Shown one piece after another: positions 1 to 12,704 of a DNA stretch of 64,000 bases. A program made the translations under genes and the position numbers. The notes below the pieces were generated by a model, which worked only from the letters and a program-made list of their open reading frames with translations, did no database searches and was not told where the DNA came from. The stretch lies in assembly GCF_011386835.1 (NCBI RefSeq), contig NC_088800.1, positions 3,782,001 to 3,846,000 of the forward strand. Direction: 5' to 3'. Each line of letters opens with the position of its first letter. Positions within the stretch are counted from its first letter, which is position 1. This stretch comes from Chrysemys picta bellii (lineage: Eukaryota > Chordata > Testudines > Emydidae).

Positions 1-74
1 TGGTAGATAGGCAGCAAAACACAGCTGTCATTTACTGTACACACACTGCATGGATGGCAAAGTTTATTGCCAGT

Positions 75-295
75 TGTCGGAGAAAAACAGAGTTCTCGCT
101 TTTTGTTTGGGTACAGCAAGTCAGATGCTTTATTAACTCTCACAATTGTGCAGAGGGAGAGAGCTAACTTAGCTCTCTCCCTCTGCACAATTGTGAGAGT
201 TAATAGCTCTCTCCCTCTGCACAATTGTGAGAGTTAATAAAGCATCTGACTTGCTGTACCCAAACAAAAAGTGAGAACTCTGTTTTTCTCCGACA
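75..295. mobile_element. Palindromic element with 92-bp arms and 4-bp target duplication
   Basis: Arms at 75-166 and 204-295 are reverse complements over 92 bp with a single mismatch (G98 against T272). The spacer (167-203) holds a second copy (170-203) of a 34-bp unit that occurs again, identically, at 204-237. The unit begins TGTCGG, ends CCGACA and is flanked by CAGT on both sides (71-74 and 296-299). The right arm contains AATAAA (236-241) about 55 bp before its terminal CA, a layout like R-U5 of a retroviral-type LTR; the left arm is the mirror image. It may therefore be an inverted pair of LTR ends inserted by an integrase, or a foldback DNA transposon. No coding sequence. Near-identity of the arms suggests recent origin or gene conversion. 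Confidence 0.75.
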
Positions 296-299
296 CAGT

Positions 300-1860
300 G
301 TTATCAACACAAAAGTAACGAGAGGAACATTTTGTTCTGTTTGTTTTCCTGAAGTTCCCTGCAAGTGCAAGCTTTGCTAACAAGATGCATTTGTTGCGAA
401 ATCATGCAGTTTTATTCCTTAAATTTAGTCATCAAGAAGGTATCGCAAGAACTCCGAAAAGAAAAAGTGCCTTTTTGCCACCCTGATTCGGGAGGAGGAG
501 CAAGGAAATAAATGGACTTCTTTTTATTTTAAAAGATCTAAATGAGGCAAGAATGAAAGCAAGGAATGCATCTTTCTGAAATAGCCCTGTATTTTGCTTC
601 ATTCATGGGAAGACCCGATGAGACAAGGCTCACAAAAAAACTAAGAGCATCACCCTTATTTAGCTGCAGAACTGAGATCAGATTTCAGATTTAGAAAGAC
701 AAGTTAATATGCTCAGAAAGATCAAGGACTGAGAGTCTCACTCATGACACGTGGCTGGATTTAGGCCCAGAGGGAGTGAGAGCAGAAAGGAGGACCAGCT
801 GTCCGAGCTGGAGGCTGAGTGAACTGGAGAAGGGACAGGATGATAAATAGGGCAGTGATGGTGAAAGAGAGCAGGAGGGAGAGCAAGTCAAAGGATGTTT
901 TGTTTTGTTTTTAAAAAGAGAGTTAGTTACATTTCGGAGAATTCTGGTATTTGGCATCACTCGAGAGAATTCAGGGTGAACAATAAGCAATTAGAGGAGC
1001 TAAGGGGAGAAGACAGTGGTATTCTGGGGACCCATTTGATAATGAGTTTGGTGGAGAGCTATTCTCAAGCTAATGGGACAGTGTTTGAATCTTCAAGAGG
1101 CAATTTTTCAGATTGTTACGGACAAAGCTGATCCAATGCACTGGATATAATATTTGCAAGAAGCCTGTTTTATCTGTGCCTGATGGAATGCGTAACATAC
1201 GAGTCAGAGAGATGGTTACAAAAACGCTCAGGCTACTTGCAGGCTGACAAAAATGAAGCTGTAAAAATCATCATCTCTGCTAGGACCGAAATGGTGCATT
1301 TTAGCTTTCCCCACAAATTTGCCCACCCCTATTTTCCAAAGGTGGCACAAGGGTAATATAAAGAAGAACGGAGCTGGAGGGTCAGTACTACAGCCTATCA
1401 AACAGGACTGACTGTCTGAGAGGAGAGAGGACACTGGAGTATAGCCCCGAACTTGTTAGTTTGCTGATCCGCAGTGGAAGATCCACACAAAACATATGGT
1501 TTTACAGCTGGTTTTAAGCCGTGACCTGGATGTTTTCTACTTTAAGATGCAGAAGGCATTGATCTCTGGATTGCACCAAATGAGATGGTACATAGAGAAT
1601 GAAAGACTAATTGAAAGATGAGGACAATATATAGGAGACTCGAAAAACCTAATTTGAATCAAATAGATGATCCTAAGAACCAGTGGAGATTTGCAGTACG
1701 AAGAAAGCAAGCGAGAGAGACATCTGTATACCACAAAATCCAAGCTACTGAGTATTAAAGAAATCAGCTACTAGAACGGACAAGATATGAAGAGGGTCTC
1801 CCCCTCCAGCGTGGCTGGTCAGGTATTGATATAAACAGACACACATAGGCCTGCCTTGCC
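300..1860. other. Intronic sequence, nothing recognised
   Basis: No repeat family, exon or RNA gene recognised. Open frames here are short and lack domain signatures. Confidence 0.5.
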
Positions 1861-1864
1861 CCTT

Positions 1865-1972
1865 CATTTATACCAGTTGTAGAGCAGTGTCACTCCACTG
1901 CTTTAAATGGAGTTACTCCAGATTTACACCAGCGCAAGGGAGATTGGAATCAGGCCCCTGGTGTTTAAACCA
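1865..1972. repeat. Old interspersed repeat, 'TGGAGTTACTCCAGATTTACACC' class
   Basis: Contains ATGGAGTTACTCCAGATTTA and ends in an AATCAGGCCCCTG motif. The same core words recur at 2165-2285 and 44805-44910, so this is a dispersed family. I recognise the type from reptile and bird genomes but cannot name the family. Confidence 0.5.
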
Positions 1973-2164
1973 GAGAGGAATTGGCAAATTAACTGACGTG
2001 CTTCCAACATTCATAAAAACCCCTAGATACTTTATAAAAAGCAGCAAAAGAAAAGTGTTTGTGCTAATCATGGGCAAGGTCCAGAGGGAAAACTTGACTT
2101 TAGGCCGGTTGAGCCTGCTGGCATTTTAATCTCGCGTCCCATGAGTATTCCAGTGATTATGCTA

Positions 2165-2285
2165 AATTCCAGAGACTGAACCTGCTGGGCCAAATTCTGA
2201 CTTTTACACCACTGAATATCCAGGTTAACGGGGTTACCCCAGATTTACAACAGTGGATCTGAGAGCAGAATCTGACTCCTGGCAA
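2165..2285. repeat. Old interspersed repeat, same class as at 1865
   Basis: Shares GGGTTACCCCAGATTTACA and the GGCCAAATTCTGACTTTTAC / GCAGAATCTGACTCC ends. The two ends are roughly inverted (AATTCTGAC against AGAATCTGAC), suggesting a decayed short inverted-repeat element. Confidence 0.5.
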
Positions 2286-2917
2286 GCTACAGAACAAATG
2301 GTACTTACAGGTACCAAAGTAATGTGGATTAGTGAGTCAATTGTGCAGAGCTTGAACATCCTTTAGGCTCCCCTTTAAAATGCACAGGAGGGGGGCGGGA
2401 TTTGCACATTTCAATGCACGTTTGTGTTAAAGAGAGAGGGAGTGTTTATCTTTAAATAATGGACTGCAAGTGTTCACGACGCCAAGCTGACTAACTGGAA
2501 GGAATACACGTTGTTTATGCTAGTGAAATAGATAAAAGAGCCCACAAACGTCAGTAAATATTGGAGGAATAACTCCATGAAGTTCACTCACAAAATGGTA
2601 ATGGCCGAAGTGTCCTCCTTTGGCAGAGATGACCTATACTTGCGGATTGGGGGAGAGGGGGGCACCAGAGTGAGGGTGGCAGCTTCAGCAGATGTTACTG
2701 AGCATGCTCAGTACAAGCCAAGCAGCAAAAGGGGGGGGGGGAGGAGAAGGGCACATGACTCCATGTGCCTCCCCTCCCCCATGCTCACCTCTGTCCTTTT
2801 TGGGCTGCCAGCTAATGTCGTGGCTCCCGTTATCTGGGACATCTGAGGCTTGATTCTCATTTACACTAAAGCCCCAGATCTTCAAAGTCAGTTCAGATTT
2901 TCTAACATACTGTAGCG
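2286..2917. other. Intronic sequence, nothing recognised
   Basis: Includes a G-run near 2731-2740. No exon or repeat family recognised. Confidence 0.45.
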
Positions 2918-3060
2918 CAGGGGTAGGCACCTATGGCACGGGTGCCGAAGGCGGCACGCGAGCTGATTTTCAGTGGCACTCACACTGCCCGGGTCCTGGC
3001 CACCGGTCCGGGGGGCTCTGCATTTTAATTTAATTTTAATTGTGCCTGGTAATTTGCAAC
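2918..3060 (+). mobile_element. hAT-like DNA transposon, 5' end only
   Basis: Begins CAGGGGTAGGCACCTATGGC and carries GCCGAAGGCGGCACGCG, a signature I recognise from multi-copy hAT-type elements in turtles. A matching 3' terminus (CTACCCCTG) was not found downstream, so the copy appears truncated and no target duplication can be assigned. Confidence 0.55.
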
Positions 3061-3578
3061 GTGGTAGCAAGTTTGCCCTCCTGTTTATGGTATAGTTAGG
3101 CCATCTTTAATGTTACTGTAATAGGGTCCTACAATTAACATTTTTGCAGTCGCCTGCTTATAACATTCATGTTTTAGGCAGCTTCCTAGTTGCCCATCTA
3201 TCCCAGAATGAGGTCACTCTGACATGAAAGTTGGCAGTTCAGAAACTGAACATAGGACAAATACAATTTATTAGGTAATTCAGCAGTAGGAGTGGTGCAA
3301 TTTCAGTATATTTTTTTAAGTGGCTAGAGAACCAGGACGCAAGGAAATTGCCATACGTAGCCTTTAACACCTACTTACATTAGGTTTGACTTGGACCTCC
3401 AGCATATTGTCTGTGTTTGTAAAGCACCCTGCAAATTAAAACTGTATTGTGACGAAGGAAGTTCATGAAATAGAACAACCAGTGGGTGACAAATGCACGT
3501 GATTACAACAAATAGTGCTACTGCATCAACAACAAGCGGCATTTGCAGAGCACATAGAATGGACATTTGGAACTTCAC

Positions 3579-3735
3579 ATTAGAGCTGGCATTTCAGGCT
3601 GACATTTCCCCCCCGCCCCCCTCCCAAAATGGGTTGACCAAAACACTTCACCATCTTGTGTTGATTTCACCAAATTGTTTCAGTCAAAATGAAGTATTTT
3701 TCTGGAAGGGTCTAAATGAATCGATTCAACATTAT
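3579..3735. repeat. AT-rich interspersed repeat beginning 'TTAGAGCTGG'
   Basis: Starts TTAGAGCTGGCATTTCAGG and continues with CAAAATG / TTTCAGTCAAAATGAAG words. Similar composition and an AGCTCTAAT-type end recur at 57290-57455. A low-identity family that I cannot name. Confidence 0.35.
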
Positions 3736-3794
3736 TAAAACCTTGGATTGTTCAGGTTGGATTAGGAGGAGTCGCTGACAGTAGCCCCTTTACA

Positions 3795-3905
3795 CTGCAG
3801 TAGCCTAGTGGTTAGAGGCCTCACCAGGGAATGTGGGAACCTAAGTTTAACTCTCTGCTCTGGAACTGGGATGGGAACCCTAACCACTGGGCTATTGGGT
3901 ATTCC
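3795..3905. repeat. Short foldback SINE-like repeat
   Basis: TAGCCTAGTGGTTAGAG near the start is mirrored by CCTAACCACTGGGCTATTGG near the end (inverted), with AGTTTAACTCTCTGCTC between. This resembles a tRNA-derived head followed by its inverted copy, a structure I have seen in turtle repeats. Old and diverged. Confidence 0.45.
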
Positions 3906-4164
3906 CCCTCAAGCTCTCCCATTGAAACGGTTCCAATTTATACAAAATACTGAAGAATCATTGGGCCAGAGAAGGAGCACCACCAGCACCTTCCTCCTTT
4001 CAGTTTTGTGGGTCTAACCTTTCATTTCCTTCTTTTATTACAAAGGTTAAAAATGCCTGAAACAAACATTTTACTTGACCAGACGTTTTGATTTACCAAA
4101 AAGTCCCCAAAAATTCAATTTCGGTTCTACCCAAACTGATTTTCTCCCCCATTTTTCAGAACTA

Positions 4165-4262
4165 AGAAGAGCTCTGTGTAGCTCGAAAGCTTGTCTTTTT
4201 CACCAACGCAAGTTGGCCCAATAAAAGATATTCCTTCACCGACCTTGTCTCTCTAATATACA
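4165..4262 (-). repeat. Interspersed repeat ending 'CCTTGTCTCTCTAATA'
   Basis: Contains TAGCTCGAAAGCTTGTC, AATAAAAGATATT and CCTTGTCTCTCTAATA. The opposite strand matches the repeat at 29255-29355 (AGAGAGACAAGGTGGG, GGTAATATCTTTTA). A very common turtle family; class uncertain, possibly Penelope-like. Confidence 0.65.
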
Positions 4263-6285
4263 GAAATGTTATAAGATCTATTGAGGCAGAACTGTAACCA
4301 GTAAGAACTGGGTCACCACAAATTCCCATTTCTGCTCTGCTAAGCTTTCACACACTACTTTGTACAAAGGCAGCTTTTTAGTGCAATGCACTATTCCAGA
4401 GGGAAATGTTAGTATCCAGAAAACAAAGAAGTGGAGGCAAACAGCAGCCAAATAAAGACGGTCTGACTCAGTCTTCACCACGTTGTAAGACTACCTTTCC
4501 CCCCCCTTACTTGATATTTCTCTAGACACTAGAATAGTTGCAGCCCCTGTGGTCTTTGATAGTAAGAAGGATTAATAATAGCTGTTGGGTGGAAACAAGA
4601 CATCCTTGTTCACAGCCCTACTGCTTATCTGCAGCATGGGCTATAAAAAGAACACTACTACAACGATAAATGACATCACTGTATAGCAGAGGGAACTGGA
4701 TTCAGCCAGACAACAGCTACAGATTTACATAAAACACCAGGTCAGAGCTCGTTGTAAGCTGCATAAATGTGTCATTTAAAATTTCACAGTTAAAATCAGA
4801 AGCACTTAAACACCCGTGTCTGTTTTGTAGGGGGCATAAAGAAAGACAACAGAAATGCTAACACAAGCCACGGAAACCGCAGCACACGGCTCCAGAACCT
4901 TCTAATTTACTCCAGCTTTTACCCGTAGAACAGATGTGCTTCCCCTAGATTTGCCATCCCCCTCCTTCCGGCACATGCCAGTTTCCGTGAGCAGTCTTAA
5001 CAACTCTTCTTCCCACCAGCCTGCATGGAACATGGGCCCCGCTCCTCTTTCAGCCGCCTAGTGTGGAGACCCGGGGGACTTTGCCAGGTGGCCCCAGCTG
5101 GACTGCGCCAGCCACACACTGAAGCCACACCTCCCCTTGCGAGGATGCTGATGACCTTGACAAAGTCAAGTCAGACATAGGAGTTCGGTTAGGGCTTTAC
5201 GGGAGGGGCAGAGTGGTCTGCCTTTGGCTCAGGACCCTCCCTGTGCTGGCAGAATCTGTTAGGTTGGGGAAGGAGGAGCTCTCCTGAGAAGGGGGAAATA
5301 GGGTAAGAGGTTTGAAACAGGAGAATACCCTTTCCTCTTCCTTCCCCCTTAACGTTTCTCACAAGAGGCGGAGGATACCTGCTGTTCGTAATATCTATAG
5401 ATGGATGATGAATGTGGATGCTTCAACGCAGGGACTTTCTGAGCTAGGGAGAGACAGGAAGGGTGATGGTGGGGGAAGACATCTGAACAGGAGCTCTTGT
5501 GAACAGAAAAGGAGAGTTCAGAAATCGCCGCAGACCATGCGAGCAGGGAACATCCCCTTCTCTCACACACAGCCAGCGGCTTGGCCTGAACCCCACTTCT
5601 CAGCAGGCTGAAGCAGAAGTCCCTAGAAATCATTCCAAGGTTTGGAAATAGCTTGTGGTTGATTCGTGTCTCAAGTATTTGTTTCTTCCAAAGTGACCCC
5701 CGCCCTCCCTCCTTGTGGTTACTGGGGCCATTCCCCTGACCGGTCCTTAGCTTGCAGCACTACCTGCATTTTATACAGTGGGGGGGAAATGCACGAGGCC
5801 AGGTGTTTGTGTGCGGGAGAAGGAGGCTGTGTCCCCTGGGTCACCTTGGTCACTGATGACCCCAGTGATGGATGAAGAGATTGGGAAGGGGCAGTCACTA
5901 CTTTTGCGACACCAATTCAAGTTGTTTTGTTGCCTCCTGCCTTTTTGCCTGTCTCTGCTCCCTCCTTTCTCACATCCTCCCTCCACCCAAGCTGTATAAT
6001 TATCTCCCCCCCTCTCTTTTCTGGACCTTCTTCCATATGGCCCCCTGGGATTACAGCCCATTCCCACAAGCTGTCCATCAAATCCTTCCTTAAGGATCAC
6101 GAACCAGGTTCTGCCCCTCAGAGAAAGGACGAGAAACCAGAGTGACAAAAGCCCTTTGGAAAAATCCAAATCAAGATGGCGTAACTAACAAAACACCTGC
6201 TAAGAGTCACGGTTGGGGTATATTGCTAGTCACCTCATCCAGTCACTTCAAATTTTTGTATATGTGACTATTTAACCTTTAAAAA
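4263..6285. other. Intronic sequence, nothing recognised
   Basis: Checked for the next CORO2B exon on the minus strand without success. Open frames at 5312-6169 overlap in several frames on both strands and look like chance ORFs in GC-balanced DNA. Confidence 0.5.
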
Positions 6286-6289
6286 TAAA

Positions 6290-6307
6290 TCTCTCTCTCT
6301 CTCTCTC
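6290..6307. repeat. (CT)n microsatellite
   Basis: An 18-bp TC/CT run, about 300 bp downstream of the exon 3 donor in gene orientation. Confidence 0.9.
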
Positions 6308-6613
6308 ACCCACATACACACTTTGCAAGATAGCCAGTGTCCCAACCCTGTAGTATTAGATCCCTAACAGCACAAATTCCTCTATTGCTTCATTGTTGGT
6401 ACCTTCCCCCAAGCCCACGACAGGAGCCAAAAATTACATGCCAATAAAGTGAGCATGGTATGACTCACTCCGGACAGATGGAGCCTATGATAACCCTATA
6501 AGCTTGACAAAGCGCTTTTACCACCCTTTGAGAGGAATGCAGGATGTTCACATTCTGCTCCCGCTGAAGTTTTTATGTCAAAGGAGACATCAGCTCAAAT
6601 CATTTTTACTCAC

Positions 6614-6730
6614 CGAGGTGTCTTCTGAGCAAGAAGCTATGATGTTTTCAATAAAAGGATTCCACTTGATGTCAAGCACGTTGCCCTGGTGACCGCAGAC
6701 TTTTGGGTAGTTTGGTTCGATCCGACCGGT
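6614..6730 (-). CDS. CORO2B: Coronin 2B, exon 3 (first WD40 blade)
   Basis: The minus strand encodes 39 residues, beginning TGRIEPNYPKVCGHQGNV and ending IIASCSEDTS. This is the first WD40 repeat of coronin 2B: the GH pair sits at residues 13-14 of the exon, the hydrophobic LDIKWNPF strand at 19-26 and the SEDTS turn at 35-39. The repeat-closing VRIW strand belongs to the next exon, which is outside the window. The acceptor has a good pyrimidine tract ending CCCTTACAG (6731-6739), and the donor is GTGAGT (6608-6613). Both boundaries are phase 0 and match exon 2. The exon is too short to stand out as an ORF and was found by looking for the expected continuation of exon 2. Residue 28 is E where I recall D in mammals, a conservative change. 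Confidence 0.95.
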
Positions 6731-6739
6731 CTGTAAGGG

Positions 6740-8085
6740 AGAAATCAACAGGATCAGCAACAATTCTAGTCATCTTAAGAAGTAAACTCATGTTAAGAGA
6801 GAATGCACAGCTCATTTGCATAACTCAAACGTCAGCAAAGAGGACACGCTTTTTAGTAACTCAGCTCTCTTTCTGTGGCTTGCTTCAGAGATCAGATTTC
6901 ATTTTCTTCTACTTCTCTGTGGTTTGTACGTGCCTGGTTAAATGTGCAAAACAAATCTAAACGATGTTGATTTCCTCAGGATACTACCAACAACTCCTAG
7001 CAATTTTACAGCATGGCATCTCTACAATGATCAAAAGGTACTACAGAGAACTAGCTCGAAACAAAGGAGGAGTAAGAAAGCTTTCTTTGCGTTCAAACTC
7101 TCCTACAACATGCAGATGTATTACAGTTACAGTGAAAGATGTAGGGAAAGAGTTTGACATTTTCTGTTTGATGCATGAGTTTAATTTAATTAGGTGGGGG
7201 GTGAATCGCCAGGATAAATTGAAAGAGTAAATGCATTACAGGGTAGGGTCAATTCAAACACCATTACCATGAGGACAAATATGTATCTGAGATACAAAAA
7301 GAGATGCTTGCTGTAATGACCTGAGCCACTTATATTTCATGGTAGACCAGCTATCAACCATGCTGAGGTCAGTGCCACAATTTTATACTTCTTGCTTTCC
7401 AGAGGAAAAGATTCTTATTCTTTCCATTCTAGGACACGCCCAGCAACTATTGCTGAACTATTCGTAAATAAAGAAACCAATACAACAAATGCCTTTCCCT
7501 TTAGCTATACAACATCCTTCGATCCTGCAGTGGAACACTTTGTATTTGCTTTAGCTACTCTCTTTCTAATGGAATTGTGTGAAGAGGCTTCAGGGTTTGT
7601 TTCGCTGATGGGCTTGCACTACTTAGGAGAAGGCTGACGGACTAATGCTTTTATTTATATAATTGTAAATGCTCCTAGAGGTAGGCTGCTAGTTGCATCA
7701 TAAGTGGAAAATAACAAATAAAAATAAAATCCACTCGTTTAATGCCTGAGTTCTCAACTCCCTGTGGAAGTTACTACACTCTTTGGGGAAAAGGAAACAA
7801 TTTACAATAGACATTTCTGGTGAGGAACATTGACGATAGCATGAGGGTACAATCACGAAATTGCTAATTGGCTCTTGAGGGCCTTCCTTCTCCCCAAACT
7901 TCTGAAGTCATATTGAGCATGGCATGATTTTTTTTTTTAAATTCTAGACAACCATATGTAGTAGCTTAGAAAATAGGAACACTGAAAGTGTAGTAAGCGC
8001 TTTGCACCTTAGAGATGTGATTTCTCTCCACTGGGATCAAAATTTCTTTTAGGAAAACTTTTAGGAATCATCTTTTTTTTCTGGA
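6740..8085. other. Intron 2 sequence next to exon 3, nothing recognised
   Basis: AT-rich sequence beyond the exon 3 acceptor. No repeat family recognised. Confidence 0.45.
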
Positions 8086-8400
8086 GATGGGCAAAATTTT
8101 CTTGTGCAAACCTGTATTTTGGAGGGGGTTTTGTTTATTTTTTTGTGGAAAAATGCAGATTCTGGATGACGAAAACAATTCATGAATTTGGGTCAATTTT
8201 TGCAAATTCTGTCAAATAAAAAGTTTCATAAATGTCAAAATGATTCATTTCAGCATTCTGAAAGAAAATCTGACTTTTCATTTTAGAAACTCACTCAATT
8301 ATATTTTTTAAAACCATTCTAAAAAAAAAGGTTTAAAAACATCAAAAATTAAAGGAAACATTTTTTTAAAAATGATTTTTTTTTGTTTCGACACAAACAG
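8086..8400. repeat. AT-rich low-complexity repeat
   Basis: Dense in AAAATTTT, GTCAAA and TTTCATTTTAG words with long A and T runs. Similar blocks occur at 33180-33360, 47540-47870, 57290-57455 and 61080-61440, suggesting one decayed family of the 'AAAATTTT / GTCAAAATG' type. Confidence 0.4.
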
Positions 8401-11308
8401 ATCCCCCGCACCCAACTTCTTGCTCCATCCACTAAACCCAAAAGTCAGTTATTTGCATAACCCTGTGTTTTTCCTCTATTTGCAGACAGAAAGCTGAAAG
8501 ATTTTTAAAATGCACAGTTCACTTGGTGACTACAGCACACAGATCTATTAATGCACATCAGTCTCGTGTTAGTTTCTTCTCCTCAGTGGAATTGTAGAAA
8601 ATTCCCCAGTCTTCGCTTCCTGAGTGTATAAAACTATTCTACATGCTGCTCTGTCTAAAACCGTCTGTGTACAGCAGCCGAGGGATTGTTTGTTTGGTCT
8701 CTTAATTAGGGCATAAGACTTGCAGACATTTCTCTTTCCTTTGTTCTCTCCTTTTTGTAAAGCCACACTGAAATGTCAGATCTTAGTTATGGGTTTCTTG
8801 TGTCCACTAGGAGGTGGTGTCAAGCTTTTTTAAGGTTTGAAAACAAGATAGGTCAGAATGCTAAATACACTAAATATTTAATACCATTTTCAGCACTGAC
8901 CTTAAAGTATTTAGCTCCTGGCTTCATTTAATGTGAACAAAGAAATGCACATGGGTAAGTCCTTGGTTTCGGTAATCTACCAGTAAAGCAAACATCTGTG
9001 AAGCAGATTCATAGCCTCTTACTGTAATAGTTCCGCAAATACTGGTGAGTATTTTGTAATCCATTGTAACACAAGGGGAGGGAAGAATGGTATAGTGTTT
9101 CAGCCAGGGCTACCATGTAGATCGCCTTGTTTTGGTTTGACGGGATTCCCTGGGAGTGTGGACGACTGTGAGCGGTCAGATACTGACATGCCAGACGCAG
9201 GAGTTTGCTTTTCAGACATTGCCTCCTGGGGAGATTATTTGAATTAATTTGTCCCCACTGAGCTAGTCTGTTAATTACCGGGGATTCTTGGCTCTTGCTG
9301 TGATGGTGTCACTGCTTCTACTACATCACAGCCACTGTGGCTACGGAAAGGAACACAGATACCGGTTATAACAAGTCTAGCCTGGGGTCCAAGAGACAGA
9401 CTGGAATGTCTGCTTTATTCTAGGAACAAAACCCCGGTAAAAGTAGCAGCTAATACTGTATATTGATTTCCTACCATCACCAGCCAAGAGAAATTCTGTC
9501 ATACACGGAACAATCCCTTCAGCTCGCTTTAGGGTAGAGTATGAATGGGCATTTCTAGAGGTTTTATCATGTGTATTTCAGTAGAACCTAGAGAGCCCCA
9601 ATCAGGTAACAGGATGCCAACCACTGTACGAAGATTCTATACCCAAAGATTTAACACATACACCAGCAATAACAATGATTGCTATTAGTCATTATTCAGG
9701 GCACCTAAAGGAAAGGATGGGCATTTCTGATAGAAAATACTGCATTGAACTGGAATGCAAAATGCAAGGGCACCGAAATATCGGCAAATTTGGCCGATTT
9801 ACTACACAAAAAGTCATCTGGAAAAGAAGCACAAGACATCCAGTCATTTACTGGTGATGCATCAGGAAGATGTTTGAGCACTCAGACACAGCACTTACGC
9901 ACGTGACTGGACAAAAACCTGAAAAATTCAACAGAAAACAGAAATGCTTGCAAAAGGTTCCATTTAATCCAAAAGCCATTTTTTTGTTGGAAAAGCATTT
10001 TGAAAAAAAGCGATTTTCAGCCAGCTCCAATAATAACTCTGCAGATGTAGAAAGCCAGACAAGAACATAGGGGAAGGTAGGAAAAAGAAGCTAGTATATA
10101 ATGTCCATACCTCACAGCGATAATTTCCAGCTGGGGTACTGGTCCCTATTTCCTTTACCCAATTTCTGATGTTCAACGTTATTTCAGATTTGATTTGGTT
10201 TTTTTAGAATGTAATGGGAGATGGTAGTAACCTGCATCATGTGAACACACCTCTCTTCAAAACAGAAATTAGGACAGCAGAAACGGTCAAATTAAAAACC
10301 AGAGTGATTAGAGCATTGCAATCAGTTTATTTCCAGTGTCTGCTTTCTTGTTTCCAAAGGACGTTTTAACACTTTGTGTTCTGTTCGTTTAATTCAGTGA
10401 AGGTTTTAACTGAATTCAACAATATGGTTTCAATGAACCGATCATTCCAAAACACCACATCAGCAGGCTCGGCGGGATTCGATTTTTATCTGTAAATGTT
10501 GGTAAACCTCAATTTCACTGCACACACATCAGCCAAAGAAAAATGATTTCCATCGATGAGAAATGAAATGTGAAGCGAGGCCAAGTAAGAAAAACACTGC
10601 TTGAGAATTTCTTAGAGCTTGATTTAAGGATATTTACTTTGTATATTTTGTCAATTGATATGGACAACTTGTGTTTTAATGGTTACAAAAGCTTTAACTT
10701 TTTGAAACTCAACGTGTGTCATTAAATAATTATTGTTTATACTCCCTCCCAATTTCCCACAACTGTCAAAATTAAAAAAAAAAAATCCGATAAAAACAGA
10801 AAATGCTTAAAAAGAAACATGGATTATAAAAACTATAAAAATTCAATTCTGCCAAGCCTACATATAAGGCCAGAGTTAAGCTATTCTTGCAACACAGGAG
10901 TGTTTATTATCTGTGTCATTTTCAGTTACCAAGGTAAAGAGAAAAAAATCCTGCATTTGCTCATTACTTTCAATACAGGAACAAATGGACACATTCAGAT
11001 ACATCACTGTCGCAATAATAGGGACATTTTCAGCAGTTTCCCTTTGCCCTTTAATTAAATCCTTTATAAACATCCTTTCATTTCCATGAACATAACAGCC
11101 ACAGGATTATACCCCTTTTTAGCTTGCCTACGATGAGCACTTAATGCTACATTGATTTCTGACTTATGAGCCTCTTATTAATTAGGGCATGTTAGGCAAA
11201 TTCCCTGACCATATGGCAGACGCTTCATTTTTACTCCAGTGACTGACAGCAGCCAAAGTGAATTTAACCTACATTAGGCCCAATTTCCATTGTGGCAGGT
11301 GAGGATTT
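8401..11308. other. Intronic sequence, nothing recognised
   Basis: AT-rich, low in CpG. No exon, RNA gene or named repeat recognised. Confidence 0.45.
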
Positions 11309-11330
11309 AAAAAAAAAAAAAAAAAAAAAA
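11309..11330. repeat. A22 homopolymer
   Basis: Run of 22 A. No retroposed body is obvious immediately upstream. Confidence 0.9.
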
Positions 11331-12704
11331 GAGAGGATGGAATTGTTGAAAGATACAGGGCTAAACTCCTGTTCCTTTAGGGTGTTTCTGATTGTGGGTC
11401 ACTTGGATTACTCCAAAGGTCTTAATTTTATGCTGCTGCCTCTGAACTACCAGAGCAGATCTAATGGGTCAAACTCAGCCATTTCATGGACTCCCACTAT
11501 CCATTAAGCTAATGTGCTTTCTTAAGCCCATACCTGTACTTACCATTCTGACTGTCTGGTAATTCCACTTTAATTAAGCAATAATGATCAATGTACTGGA
11601 TATTTCCTAGGGATTAACCAATGACTGGGAGAATTAAGGATGGTTAATTCCCAGGGAACTGTGATCTGAGTTCATTAGTGCTATTAGAAATCTGTTCAGA
11701 TTTTTAGGACCAAAACCAAGTAAACCTTTGGACATTTTCCCCATGGCATTGTCAGGCCTCCAGACGGGCGCTGGGAGTGTTTGAAAAGTGCTGATGGTGG
11801 ACAGCAGCCAAGCCACCTGTTTGCTTTCCTAAATTACTGCTCTCTCTCTTCCTGGGTTATAAAGGCACTAAACACGTTGGCAACTGCTGGAGCCTTCTAG
11901 GTGTACCAGAAAAAGTGAACTGCTTGATTGCACCCCCTTCCCCACCAGTTTTCCCAGTTAGAGTAAAAATGAAGGTCCTGATTCTCTTCCCAGTGTAAAC
12001 TGAGTCGTGTCAGGAGAGACTCCACTGATACAATGGTGTGAGAACCCAGCTCAGATATTTATTTTTTGCCATCATAGAGAATATAAAGGCAACAAAGATT
12101 TAAGATGAAGAATGGAGATGAAGTCATTGCAGCTTGGTGAATCTTCCCCCCCAGATCTTTGCCTTTGTTGTCAAAGACAGTGATCTTAAGACAAACATCG
12201 AGGATACACGATCCATTTCCTTTCTTTCTGTGCAATGCTCGATGGCCCCAGTAGGCCATTCCAGACAAACCAGGCTCAGTGCCGGAACAGGGGGACAGAG
12301 GAGGCTGCAGGAAGATGACTTTGTGCCTCCTATATTCTAGGACCAGCAACCTGTTGCTCCAATTTGTGCTTGAATGAAACAGCCCCAGGTTCTGTTGCAT
12401 CAGCTGAGAACAGACCGAGAGCAGCACTGTTCTTGGCCACACCTTTGGCAAAGCCCTACTGGGGGAGCTGTGAGGGCTGCATCCAAGGAAGCCCCTCTGC
12501 TAGTAGGTGTGATCCACTGGTTTTGTCCCTTTAAGTCACTGAAATGTTGTAAAATGAAGAAATGGCCTCTTTTTATTCTGTGATAAGGAACCTCCCTTCT
12601 GAATGTGTTTTTTCCCCTTTCCTCTCTCATTTCTGGTGTGTCCACACTGTAGAGTTCATTTGAGTGATTCAACCTGGAGTTACTTCCCTCAAGTCAGCCT
12701 AACA

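Larger units (their letters stand above)
1..6613 (-). other. CORO2B: CORO2B intron 3 (partial)
   Basis: Sequence downstream of exon 3 in gene orientation, starting with the GTGAGT donor at 6608-6613. I looked on the minus strand for the expected next exon (VRIWEIPEGG onward) and did not find it, so the intron runs past the left edge. Confidence 0.88.

Noticed and set aside
1..6600. CORO2B exon 4 (VRIWEIPEGG segment) downstream of exon 3
   Set aside because: Searched on the minus strand by expected codons and splice sites; not found, so it must lie beyond the left edge.
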